DNA from: DASRHY01 sp046765875
GTDB lineage: Bacteria > Actinomycetota > Actinomycetes > Propionibacteriales > Kribbellaceae
DNA length: 7,998 nucleotides
Direction of reading: 5' to 3'
NCBI GenBank assembly: GCA_046765875.1
Contig: JBKPSJ010000009.1
Location: 1-7,998, forward strand
Shown: piece by piece, positions 1-6,154 of the stretch
Layout: each line of letters starts with the position of its first letter
Position numbering within the stretch: the stretch's first letter is position 1
The notes under the pieces: generated by a model
Told to the model about the DNA's origin: nothing
The model's database searches: none
The model's input: only the letters and a program-made list of their open reading frames with translations
Made by a program: the position numbers and the translations under genes

Positions 1-41
1 GTGTGACGCCTTATTCGCGTAAGATAAAGCGTTGATTTCTG

Positions 42-53
42 ACGGATATCCGT
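42..53. promoter_or_regulatory. perfect 12-bp palindrome, candidate operator upstream of lysR
   Basis: ACGGATATCCGT reads identically on both strands and lies 28 bp before the regulator start, in the only AT-rich stretch of the window (about 1-81). A second, weaker inverted repeat, CTTA-N6-TAAG, lies at 10-23. A possible promoter overlaps the palindrome: a -35-like CTGACG at 39-44 and a -10-like TATGAT at 64-69, spaced 19 bp apart. That spacing is long, and the promoter would leave almost no leader. LysR proteins commonly bind dyads near their own promoter and autoregulate, so an operator role is plausible but inferred. Confidence 0.4.
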
Positions 54-71
54 TGGGTCTGCTTATGATTT

Positions 72-75
72 GGAG
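72..75 (+). promoter_or_regulatory. ribosome binding site GGAG deciding the lysR start
   Basis: GGAG ends 6 bp before GTG at 82, an ideal spacing. The in-frame TTG at 70 lies before and over this site and has no purine-rich stretch upstream. The GTG at 82 is therefore preferred. It yields a protein starting MYDVRRLRLL, the usual LysR N-terminus. Confidence 0.6.
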
Positions 76-81
76 AACGCC

Positions 82-978
82 GTGTATGACGTCCGGCGGC
101 TGCGCCTGCTCCGCGAGCTGAGCGTCCGCGGAACCATCGCGGAGGTGGCGGCGGCGCTGCACCAGAGCCCGTCATCGGTCTCGCAGCAACTGTCCCAGTT
201 GGAGAAGGAGGTCGGCGTCGTGCTGCTGCGCAAGGCGGGCCGCCGGGTCCAGCTCACCCCGCAGGCCGAGCTCCTGGTCGAGCACACCGCGGCGATCCTC
301 GAGCGGCTCGAACTGGCAGAGTCCGACGTGGTCGCCTCGCTCGACGAGGCCGCCGGCACGGTACGGATCGCGGTGTTCCAGTCGGCCGCGCTCGCACTGA
401 TGCCGGAGATGCTGCTGACGCTGGCCACCAGCCAGCCGCGACTGCGGGTCACGATGACCCAGCGCGAGCCGGAGACGGCACTGCTGGAGACGTTCGCGCG
501 CGACTTCGACCTGGTCGTGGCCGAGCAGTACCCCGGACATGCCGCGCCCTGGCACCCCGAGCTGGACCGGGTGCGACTGACCCGCGATGCGATCCGGCTC
601 GCCGTACCACCGAAGGCGAAGGTCGCGACGCTGCGGGACGCCGCCGGGCTGGCCTGGGTGATGGAGCCGTACGGCGCGGCGTCGCGGCACTTCGCCGAGC
701 AGGCCTGCCGGCAGGCGGGGTTCGAGCCGGACGTACGGTTCGAGACCGCGGACCTGACCGCCCAGATCGCGCTGATCGAGTCCGGCAACGCGGTCGCGCT
801 GATCCCGGATCTGATGTGGATCCGGCGCCCGCCGTCGGTCCGGCTCATCGGTCTCGACGGCGCCCCGCATCGTACGGTGTTCACCGCGGCCCGGCTCTCG
901 ATGGCGCAGCGCCCGTCGATCCTGGCCTGCCGCGAGGCGCTGGCCGGCGCGGTCGCCAACCTCACCCCGCACAGCTGA
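82..978 (+). CDS. LysR-family transcriptional regulator
   Basis: This is a DNA-binding regulator of 298 residues, a normal length for LysR proteins. Residues 1-60 form the winged helix-turn-helix: RRLRLLREL, then GTIAEVAAALHQSPSSVSQQ with the recognition helix around SPSSVSQQLSQLE, then the wing RKAGRRVQLT. A linker helix (about 62-85) leads into a substrate-binding-like effector domain starting near VRIAVFQSAA and running to the C-terminus. The GTG start is chosen because GGAG precedes it at 6 bp. The downstream hydrolase and TPP enzyme lie on the same strand 83 bp away and are the likely targets, with the effector being a substrate or intermediate of that pathway. Autoregulation through the upstream palindrome is inferred. 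The divergent gene often found beside a lysR would lie outside the window. The family call is very secure; the ligand is unknown. Confidence 0.93.
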   Translation: MYDVRRLRLLRELSVRGTIAEVAAALHQSPSSVSQQLSQLEKEVGVVLLRKAGRRVQLTPQAELLVEHTAAILERLELAESDVVASLDEAAGTVRIAVFQSAALALMPEMLLTLATSQPRLRVTMTQREPETALLETFARDFDLVVAEQYPGHAAPWHPELDRVRLTRDAIRLAVPPKAKVATLRDAAGLAWVMEPYGAASRHFAEQACRQAGFEPDVRFETADLTAQIALIESGNAVALIPDLMWIRRPPSVRLIGLDGAPHRTVFTAARLSMAQRPSILACREALAGAVANLTPHS

Positions 979-1011
979 CCTGCCTCTCGCCTCCGCGGGC
1001 CGCATGCAGCA

Positions 1012-1029
1012 GGCTGGGGACCCTCAGCC
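1012..1029 (+). other. short hairpin between lysR and the hydrolase gene
   Basis: GGCTGGG (1012-1018) pairs with CTCAGCC (1023-1029), including one G-U pair, around a 4-base loop. There is no T-run after it, so it is not a classical terminator. It sits in the 83-bp gap before the hydrolase. It could be a weak terminator or processing site, or chance pairing in GC-rich DNA. Just downstream, GTAC-N3-GTAC (1037-1047) is a second small dyad close to the hydrolase ribosome binding site. Confidence 0.2.
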
Positions 1030-1061
1030 CTGCCCTGTACCACGTACCGGAAGGAACGAGC

Positions 1062-1835
1062 ATGTCCATCCTCTCCGATCTGGTCGCCGGTCTCGGCGAC
1101 GGTTCGATCGAGGTCGTCGACCTGACCGCGCCGCTGTCGTCGCAGACGCCGGTGATCCAGTTGCCGCCCGACTTCGGTCAGACGGCGCGCTTCGAGCTCG
1201 AGGAGATCAGCCGGTACGACGACCGCGGACCCGCCTGGTACTGGAACAACTTCCGCTCCGGCGAGCACACCGGCACCCACTTCGACGCGCCGAACCACTG
1301 GGTCACCGGCAAGGACCTGGCCGACGTCGCGTCGGTCCCGGTCCGCAGGCTGCTCGCTCCGGCCGTCGTGCTCGACTTCTCCGCGGAGGCCGCGAAGGAC
1401 GCGGACTTCCTGGTCGAGTCGCACCACATCGTCGCGTGGACCGCCGAGAACGGCCCGTTGCCCGAGGGCGGCTGGCTGTTGGTGCGTACCGGCTGGGATG
1501 CCCGGTCGGACTCGCAGCAGGAGTTCCTCAACGCCGATGAGACGGGTCCGCATACGCCCGGCCTGTCGCCGGACTGCGCGAAGTGGGTGGCGGAGGAGAC
1601 GCCGGTGATCGGGATGGGCGTGGAGACCGTCGGCACCGATGCGGGCCGGGCGCATTCGTTCGAGCCGGCCTTCCCGTGTCACTCGTACCTGATGGGCAAC
1701 GACAAGTACGGCCTGACCCAGCTGCAGAACCTCGCCCAGCTACCGCCGACCGGCGCGGTGGTGATCGCCGGGCCGCTGCCGATCGTGGCCGGGTCGGGTG
1801 CTCCGGCGCGGGTGCTGGCGCTGGTCGAACGCTGA
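1062..1835 (+). CDS. cyclase-family metal-dependent hydrolase (kynurenine formamidase / isatin hydrolase-like)
   Basis: The 257-residue product has the usual family length. The hallmark metal-binding motif HxGTHxDxPxH is intact as HTGTHFDAPNH (residues 69-79), with H69, H73 and D75 the expected Mn/Zn ligands. A further conserved histidine lies in PCHSYLMGN (H207), and the C-terminus IAGPLPIVAGSGAPARV is typical. No signal peptide is seen, so it should be cytosolic. Members hydrolyse amide or lactam bonds such as N-formylkynurenine and isatin. The ATG at 1062 follows GGAAGGA with 6 bp spacing; the longer frame starting at 816 lies inside lysR and is rejected. The stop overlaps the next start (TGATG), so the gene is translationally coupled to the TPP enzyme. 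The pairing suggests that hydrolysis yields a 2-oxo acid for the partner enzyme. The exact substrate cannot be deduced from the sequence. Confidence 0.9.
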   Translation: MSILSDLVAGLGDGSIEVVDLTAPLSSQTPVIQLPPDFGQTARFELEEISRYDDRGPAWYWNNFRSGEHTGTHFDAPNHWVTGKDLADVASVPVRRLLAPAVVLDFSAEAAKDADFLVESHHIVAWTAENGPLPEGGWLLVRTGWDARSDSQQEFLNADETGPHTPGLSPDCAKWVAEETPVIGMGVETVGTDAGRAHSFEPAFPCHSYLMGNDKYGLTQLQNLAQLPPTGAVVIAGPLPIVAGSGAPARVLALVER

Positions 1836-3451
1836 TGAACGTCGCCGAGGTTGTAGGCCGGACGCTGGTGGCAGCGGGTGCCGATCACGTGTTCGGCGTG
1901 GTCGGCTCGGGCAACTTCCACCTCACCAATGCGATGGTGGCCGCCGGCGCGCGGTTCGTCGCCGCCCGGCACGAGGGCGGAGCGGCGACGATGGCCGACG
2001 CCTACGCACGGATGAGCGGCTCGGTCGCCGCGGTGAGCGTCCACCAGGGCTGCGGGCTGACCAACGCGATGACTGGTCTGACCGAGGCGGCCAAGAGTCG
2101 TACCCCGATGGTCCTGCTCGCCGCGGAGGTGACCGACCCGAAGTCGAACTTCTTCGTCGACCAGGAGGCGCTGGCCCGGGCCGTCGGCGCCGTACCGGTC
2201 CGGATCGCGTCGCCGGAGTCGGCTGCGCGAGATGTGGCCCAGGCCGTGGCGATCGCGACCGGCGAGCGGCGGACCGTACTGCTCAACCTGCCGCTGCAGG
2301 TGCAGGTGGAGGACGCGGAGTTGGAGGAGGTGACCTCGGCGCGGCGCGGACCGGTCGAGCCGGAGGACGTCGGCCCGCTGACCGACCTGCTCGCCAGGGC
2401 CGAGCGACCGGTGTTCGTCGGGGGTCGCGGCGCCCGTGGGTCCCGCTCGGCGCTGGACGATCTCGCCGACCGATACGGCGCGCTACTCGCGACCTCCGCG
2501 GTCGCTCGCGGCCTGTTCAACGGCAACCCCTGGTCGCTGGACGTGTCCGGCGGATTCGCCTCGCCGCTGGCGGCCGAACTGATCCAGGGTGCCGACCTGA
2601 TCGCCGGCTGGGGCTGCGCGCTGAACATGTGGACGATGCGGCACGGCCGGCTGATCGGCCCGGATGCGACCGTGGTCCAGATCGACGACGACCCGTCGGC
2701 GCTGGGCGTGCACCGCGACGTACACCTCGGTGTCGTGGGCGACGTCGGGCTGACGGCGCGGAAGGTGCTCGACGCGGCGGAGGAGCGGCGCGACGGCTAC
2801 CGGACCGAGAAGGTACGGGAGGCGATCGCGAGCCGGATCCGGTGGCGCGACGTGCCGTACGAGGACGCCGGCACGCCGGAGCGGATCGACCCCCGGACGC
2901 TGAGCATCCTGCTCGACGACCTGCTGCCGGCCGAGCGGATCGTGTCGATCGACTCCGGCAACTTCATGGGCTACCCGAGCATGTACCTCTCGGTGCCGGA
3001 CGAGAACGGGTTCTGCTTCACCCAGGCGTACCAGTCGATCGGGCTCGGGCTGGCAACCGCGATCGGCGCGGCACTGGCCCAGCCCGACCGGCTGCCGGTC
3101 GCGGCGCTCGGCGACGGCGGCGCGCTGATGGGCGCGGCCGAATTCGACACCGTCCGCCGGCTCGGGCTGCCGATGGTCGTGGTGGTCTACAACGACGACG
3201 CGTACGGCGCCGAGGTGCACCACTTCGGCCCGGACGGGTATCCGCTCGACATCGTGGAGTTCCCGCCGACCGACATCGCGGCGGTCGGGCGCGGTTATGG
3301 CTTCGACGCCATCACCGTCCGCGCGCCCCGCGACCTGGAGGCGGTAGGGGACTGGGTCGCCGGACCGCGCTCAGTGCCACTGCTGATCGACGCCAAGATC
3401 GCCGCCGAGCACGGCTCGTGGTGGCTGGAGGAGGCCTTCGGTCATCGCTAG
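1835..3451 (+). CDS. thiamine pyrophosphate-dependent enzyme (acetolactate synthase / benzoylformate decarboxylase-like)
   Basis: The 538-residue protein has the three-domain TPP fold. The N-terminal pyrimidine domain (about 1-165) has the activating glutamate in RHEGGAATMADAYAR (E47) and the GLTNAMTGLTEA segment. The central domain (about 180-310) includes RPVFVGGRGA and the VVQIDDDP strand. The C-terminal pyrophosphate domain (about 350-520) carries the Mg/TPP motif GDG (426-428) through N453-D-D. The enzyme should cleave or form a C-C bond next to a carbonyl. The ATG at 1835 overlaps the hydrolase stop as TGATG and has no good ribosome binding site of its own, which argues for coupling. 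The larger frame starting at 1583 is rejected because it lies inside the hydrolase gene. A housekeeping acetolactate synthase is unlikely: no small regulatory subunit or other ilv gene is nearby, and the partner is a hydrolase. Decarboxylation of a 2-oxo acid or 1,3-dicarbonyl cleavage are both possible. The stop shares CTAG with the convergent permease gene. Confidence 0.9.
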   Translation: MNVAEVVGRTLVAAGADHVFGVVGSGNFHLTNAMVAAGARFVAARHEGGAATMADAYARMSGSVAAVSVHQGCGLTNAMTGLTEAAKSRTPMVLLAAEVTDPKSNFFVDQEALARAVGAVPVRIASPESAARDVAQAVAIATGERRTVLLNLPLQVQVEDAELEEVTSARRGPVEPEDVGPLTDLLARAERPVFVGGRGARGSRSALDDLADRYGALLATSAVARGLFNGNPWSLDVSGGFASPLAAELIQGADLIAGWGCALNMWTMRHGRLIGPDATVVQIDDDPSALGVHRDVHLGVVGDVGLTARKVLDAAEERRDGYRTEKVREAIASRIRWRDVPYEDAGTPERIDPRTLSILLDDLLPAERIVSIDSGNFMGYPSMYLSVPDENGFCFTQAYQSIGLGLATAIGAALAQPDRLPVAALGDGGALMGAAEFDTVRRLGLPMVVVVYNDDAYGAEVHHFGPDGYPLDIVEFPPTDIAAVGRGYGFDAITVRAPRDLEAVGDWVAGPRSVPLLIDAKIAAEHGSWWLEEAFGHR

Positions 3452-4362
3452 TGGAGCCGGACGCGGGGGTCGAGGAAGGCGTAATCGATGTCGACCAGGA
3501 TGTTCGCCACGACCACTGCGGCCGAGGCGAACAGCACGATGCCGATGATCACCGGCAGGTCCTGCTGGTTGATCGCGTCGATCGCCGCCTTGCCGAGTCC
3601 TGGCAGGCTGAACACGGTCTCGATCACGACGACACCCCCGATCAACTGGCCCAGGTCGATGCCGAATTGCGTGACCACCGGAGTGAGCGCGCTGCGCAGG
3701 CCGTGGGTGTAGGTGACCCGGTTCTCCGAGATGCCCTTCGACCGGGCGGTACGGATGTAGTCCTCGCCGAGCACGTCGAGCATCGAGCCGCGGGTCAGCC
3801 GCGTGTACGTCGCGGCCAGCAGCAGCGCGAGCGCGATCAAGGGCAGGATCAGGTGCACCCAGGAGCCGATCCCTTGTGAGAGCGGGGAGTACCCGCCGGC
3901 GGGGAACCACGAACGCCCGGTCAGTGTCAGCCGGAAGTACAGGAAGTACAGCAGCAGCAGGCCGAGCAGGAACGACGGCATCGAGTAGAAGAACAAGGCG
4001 AAGAACGTCAGCCCTCGATCCGCCAGCGATCGCGGGTGCGTCGCCGAGACGACGCCGTTGAACACGCCGAGCACGAGCCAGATGATCGACGCACCGACCG
4101 CCAGCGACAGCGTGATCGGCAAAGCCTGGCCGATGATCGTCGTCACCGGCACCTGGTGGTAGTAGTCGTAGCCGAGATCGCCGCGCAGCGCGTGCCCGAT
4201 GAAGTTCAGATACTGCTTCCACAGCGACTGGTCGAGACCGAGCCGGTGGTTGATCAGCGCGATCGTGTCCGGTGTGGCCTGCCGCCCGGCCAGCGTCCGG
4301 GCCACGTTGTTGGGTGCGACGAAGAACAGCCCGAACACCGCGAGGGTGATCAGCCAGAGCAC
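3448..4362 (-). CDS. DppB-type ABC transporter permease, 5' end frameshifted
   Basis: This is an inner-membrane permease of the peptide/nickel ABC importer family. The open frame gives 304 residues with about six hydrophobic segments: TM1 at the very N-terminus (LWLITLAVFGLFF), then near 82-104, 117-142, 169-187, 228-250 and 270-292. The cytoplasmic EAA loop (DYIRTARSKGI, about 201-211) and the family's C-terminal FLDPRVR are present. The frame opens at a GTG (4362-4360) with no ribosome binding site and lacks the usual first dozen or so residues. Those residues lie upstream in another frame: ATG at 4405, preceded 6 bp earlier by GAGGGGA, reads MTRFLIRRTALG. Deleting one base in GGGC at 4369-4372 would join the two. 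The gene therefore looks like a recent single-base frameshift, or a sequencing error. The upstream partner is only a fragment, so a working transporter is doubtful. Confidence 0.85.
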   Translation of the reverse strand: MLWLITLAVFGLFFVAPNNVARTLAGRQATPDTIALINHRLGLDQSLWKQYLNFIGHALRGDLGYDYYHQVPVTTIIGQALPITLSLAVGASIIWLVLGVFNGVVSATHPRSLADRGLTFFALFFYSMPSFLLGLLLLYFLYFRLTLTGRSWFPAGGYSPLSQGIGSWVHLILPLIALALLLAATYTRLTRGSMLDVLGEDYIRTARSKGISENRVTYTHGLRSALTPVVTQFGIDLGQLIGGVVVIETVFSLPGLGKAAIDAINQQDLPVIIGIVLFASAAVVVANILVDIDYAFLDPRVRLH

Positions 4363-4401
4363 CAGCAGGCCCGAGTGCCGTACGCCGGATCAGGAAGCGG
4401 G

Positions 4402-4590
4402 TCATCGCCGGTCCCCTCGCGGGTCGAAGGCATCGCGGACGCCGTCGCCGAACAGGTTGAAGGCCAGTGTCGTGATCAGCAGCGCGGCGCCGGGGAAGAC
4501 GATGAACCACCACGCAGTGGTGTAGTAGGCCTGCGCCTCGGAGATCATGCCGCCCCAGTCCGCGGTCGGCGGCGCGAGCCCGAGCCCGCG
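4402..4590 (-). pseudogene. 3' remnant of a DppC-type ABC permease
   Basis: The last roughly 60 codons of a DppC-family permease are recognisable: GLGLAPPTADWGGM, then a final membrane segment WWFIVFPGAALLITTLAFNL, then the family's closing GDGVRDAFDPR. An intact DppC has roughly 280-300 residues, so about four fifths is missing. Homology stops near 4587-4590. Further upstream the frame reads only low-complexity Arg/Gly-rich sequence made from GC-rich repeats, and the GTG at 4674 that opens this frame is inside a repeat. The TGA stop (4404-4402) overlaps the original permease ATG as ATGA, so the two permeases once formed an operon in the order C then B. The missing part, and any ATPase and binding-protein genes, appear to have been lost by deletion or rearrangement. 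Confidence 0.75.
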
Positions 4591-4642
4591 TCTCCCGACG
4601 GGCGCTCGGCACCAGTGCTTGCACCGGGATCCGCGTCCCCTG

Positions 4643-4737
4643 CCGCGGTTCTCACCCCGCACCGCGGTTCGCACCCCGCATCGCGGTTCTCACCCCGCAC
4701 CGCGGTTCGCACCCCCCACCGCGCTTCGCACCCCCCA
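4643..4737. repeat. five-unit 19-bp tandem repeat
   Basis: Five consecutive 19-bp units begin at 4643, 4662, 4681, 4700 and 4719. The consensus is CCGCGGTTCKCACCCCGCA. Position 10 alternates T, G, T, G, G, so the first four units are two copies of a 38-bp dimer. The last two units carry CCCCCC-A in place of CCCCGCA. There are no spacers between units. Confidence 0.85.
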
Positions 4738-4751
4738 CCGCGTGGTGCGAA
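4725..4751. repeat. inverted repeat closing the tandem array
   Basis: TTCGCA (4725-4730) pairs with TGCGAA (4746-4751), and CCAC (4735-4738) pairs with GTGG (4742-4745), leaving a CCCC bulge and a 3-base CGC loop. It joins the last direct unit of the array to the first inverted copy of the motif. Confidence 0.45.
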
Positions 4752-4773
4752 CCCCAGCACGGGGCGCAAACCC

Positions 4774-5061
4774 TCACAGCCGGCCGTCCCCAGGCCGCGG
4801 TATGCCGCTGTCGCGGGGTGGAGTGGCCTCGCGGGACGTCGGGCTGATGCATCCCCACCGGGCATCGGGGTTCGCGCCCCGTACGGGGGTTCGCACACCG
4901 GCACAGGGTGGTGCGAACCCTGGCGTAGGGGGCGGAGCGTCACAGGCGGCGGGGGCTGCCGGGCTGGTTGTCAGGAGCGCAAGCATGCGCGGACCGATTC
5001 CGGCGGCGATCGCGAACGCCGTGTAGGCCGCCACCGGAGCGCGGATCAGGGAGTTGCCCAT
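4774..5061 (-). CDS. doubtful short ORF downstream of the PKS, possibly a truncated membrane-protein gene
   Basis: The predicted product is 95 residues and not recognised. The first roughly 30 residues look protein-like, with a hydrophobic stretch (APVAAYTAFAIAAGIG, about 8-23) resembling a first membrane segment. After about residue 38 the sequence becomes Pro/Ala/Arg-rich and is encoded by the GGTTCGCACC repeat copies and hairpin. The ATG lies 19 bp past the PKS stop, with no convincing ribosome binding site. It may be the 5' end of a fourth operon gene whose remainder was replaced by repeat DNA, or merely a chance frame. Polyketide operons of this type sometimes carry a small membrane methyltransferase or oxidoreductase at this place, but nothing here proves one. 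Confidence 0.3.
   Translation of the reverse strand: MGNSLIRAPVAAYTAFAIAAGIGPRMLALLTTSPAAPAACDAPPPTPGFAPPCAGVRTPVRGANPDARWGCISPTSREATPPRDSGIPRPGDGRL
4887..4920. repeat. strong hairpin of two inverted repeat copies, possible terminator
   Basis: GGGTTCGCAC (4887-4896) pairs perfectly with GTGCGAACCC (4911-4920). The stem continues as ACC/GGT past a one-base bulge around a 7-base loop. It lies downstream of the minus-strand PKS operon and could end its transcripts, as U-less hairpins often do in actinobacteria. It is equally explained as a head-to-head pair of the repeat family. Confidence 0.5.
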
Positions 5062-5080
5062 GACGCCGGAACGGGTGTTG

Positions 5081-6154
5081 TCAGCCCTGCCGTAACAGAC
5101 CGGAGTACAGCGTCAGGCCCGGGCCGAAGGCGAGCATCACCACCGGATCGCCCGGCCCGGGATCGCGCCGGGCGAGGATCTCCTGCAGGACCAGCAGCAC
5201 CGTGGCCGACGAGCAGTTGCCGTACCGGGCCAGTACGTCGTACGACGGCTCGGTCGACCCCGGCTCGAGGCCGAGCGTGGCGGCGACCGCGTCGACCACC
5301 CGCGGACCGCCCGGATGGATCGCCCATGCGGCGACGTCGCGTACGGACAAGTCCTGGCAGCCGAGCAGGTCGGTCATCGCGGGCCCGACGTGCGTGGCCA
5401 GTACGTCCGGGACCCGCGGCGACAGCCCCATCCGGAAGCCGGTATCGGTGATGTCCCACAGCATGTAGCCGCTGGTGTCCGGGTCGGTCCGGGCCTGGAC
5501 GTCGACCACCTGCAGACCGCCCGGGCCGGGGAGCAGTACGACCGCGGCGGCGGCATCCGCGAACAGGGCGTGCGAGATCAGTTGCTCCAGTTCGCCGTCG
5601 GCCAGTCGCCCGTCCGGTCCGGGCCAGGCTGCCGGCTGGACGTGCAGGCTGGTGAGCTCACAACACAGCAGCACACCCGGCCGGCCGGACACCTGGACGT
5701 AGTCCGCGACAGCGCCCAGCCCGGGCAGCGCGGCGTAGCAACCCATGTGCCCGATCGCGAGCCGCCGGACCGTGTTCGGCATTCCGAGGTCGCGCGAGAC
5801 GGTGATGTCCAGGCCCGGTGTGCTGTATCCGGTGCAGGATGCGACCGCGAACAGGCCGACTTCGGCCGCGGCCACACCTGCTTTGCCGAGCGCGTCGGCG
5901 ACGGCCTGCTTGGCCAGCGGCCCGGCCTCCGCCGCGAACCGGCGCATCCGCTCGCCCGTCGTCCAGGACGAGACGTCCTCGATCCGCGGGTCGATCACGC
6001 CGTACCGGGTCCGTACGCCGGTGGAGCGCCACAGCCGCGCCGCCCTGCGGTCGCCGCCGTACAGCGCCTCGAAGTAGCCCGACCACAGCCCATCCTGATC
6101 CATCGCGGCCGGCGGTACGGCCGACGCGATCGCGCCAAGCCGTACGCCGGTCAC
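5081..6154 (-). CDS. type III polyketide synthase (chalcone/alkylresorcinol synthase family)
   Basis: The 357-residue product has the standard length for a homodimeric type III PKS, which condenses malonyl-CoA onto a CoA starter and cyclises the chain in one active site. The catalytic triad is intact: Cys107 in SCTGYSTPG, His280 in AIHPGGPRV and Asn313 in YGNCSSAT. Other family blocks are HMGCYAALPGLG (136-147) and the C-terminal cyclisation loop FGPGLT (343-348). GCYAALPGL is common in bacterial alkylresorcinol and alkylpyrone synthases, which favours a fatty-acyl starter, but substrate and ring type cannot be read reliably. The GTG at 6154 is chosen because it overlaps the upstream stop as GTGA and begins where family similarity begins. 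The frame runs open further upstream (to 6379), but only as an Arg-rich shadow of the flavoprotein gene. It is the last clear gene of the operon. Confidence 0.93.
   Translation of the reverse strand: MTGVRLGAIASAVPPAAMDQDGLWSGYFEALYGGDRRAARLWRSTGVRTRYGVIDPRIEDVSSWTTGERMRRFAAEAGPLAKQAVADALGKAGVAAAEVGLFAVASCTGYSTPGLDITVSRDLGMPNTVRRLAIGHMGCYAALPGLGAVADYVQVSGRPGVLLCCELTSLHVQPAAWPGPDGRLADGELEQLISHALFADAAAAVVLLPGPGGLQVVDVQARTDPDTSGYMLWDITDTGFRMGLSPRVPDVLATHVGPAMTDLLGCQDLSVRDVAAWAIHPGGPRVVDAVAATLGLEPGSTEPSYDVLARYGNCSSATVLLVLQEILARRDPGPGDPVVMLAFGPGLTLYSGLLRQG

Larger units (their letters stand above)
4591..5058. other. gene-poor, repeat-rich GC-rich zone
   Basis: Apart from a doubtful short ORF at its right end, no frame here has recognisable coding character; all six translate to Arg/Pro/Gly-rich low complexity. 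The zone contains about ten copies of GGTTCGCACC and variants. Forward copies start at 4647, 4666, 4685, 4704, 4723, 4869 and 4888. Inverted copies start at 4744 and 4910, and a degenerate inverted copy at 4763. It separates the truncated dppC remnant from the PKS operon. Confidence 0.6.

Noticed and set aside
63..1682. 539-codon open frame on the minus strand
   Set aside because: It lies antisense to lysR and the hydrolase, reads Arg/Ser-rich sequence without domains, and is the expected by-product of high third-position GC.
1798..3879. 693-codon open frame on the plus strand
   Set aside because: It overlaps the TPP enzyme in another frame and the permease in antisense, and is Arg/Gly/Pro-rich with no recognisable fold.
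4402..4674. A complete 90-residue protein
   Set aside because: Only the last roughly 60 residues match a known family, and the nominal start codon lies within a tandem repeat.
4643..4737. CRISPR array
   Set aside because: The units are contiguous 19-bp repeats with no unique spacers, and no cas gene is nearby.
4591..5060. Insertion sequence or transposon
   Set aside because: No transposase frame, terminal inverted repeats or target duplication could be seen; only the short GGTTCGCACC-family repeats are present.
4036..5451. 471-codon open frame on the plus strand across the repeat zone
   Set aside because: It is antisense to the permease and PKS and runs through the repeats; its composition is low complexity throughout.
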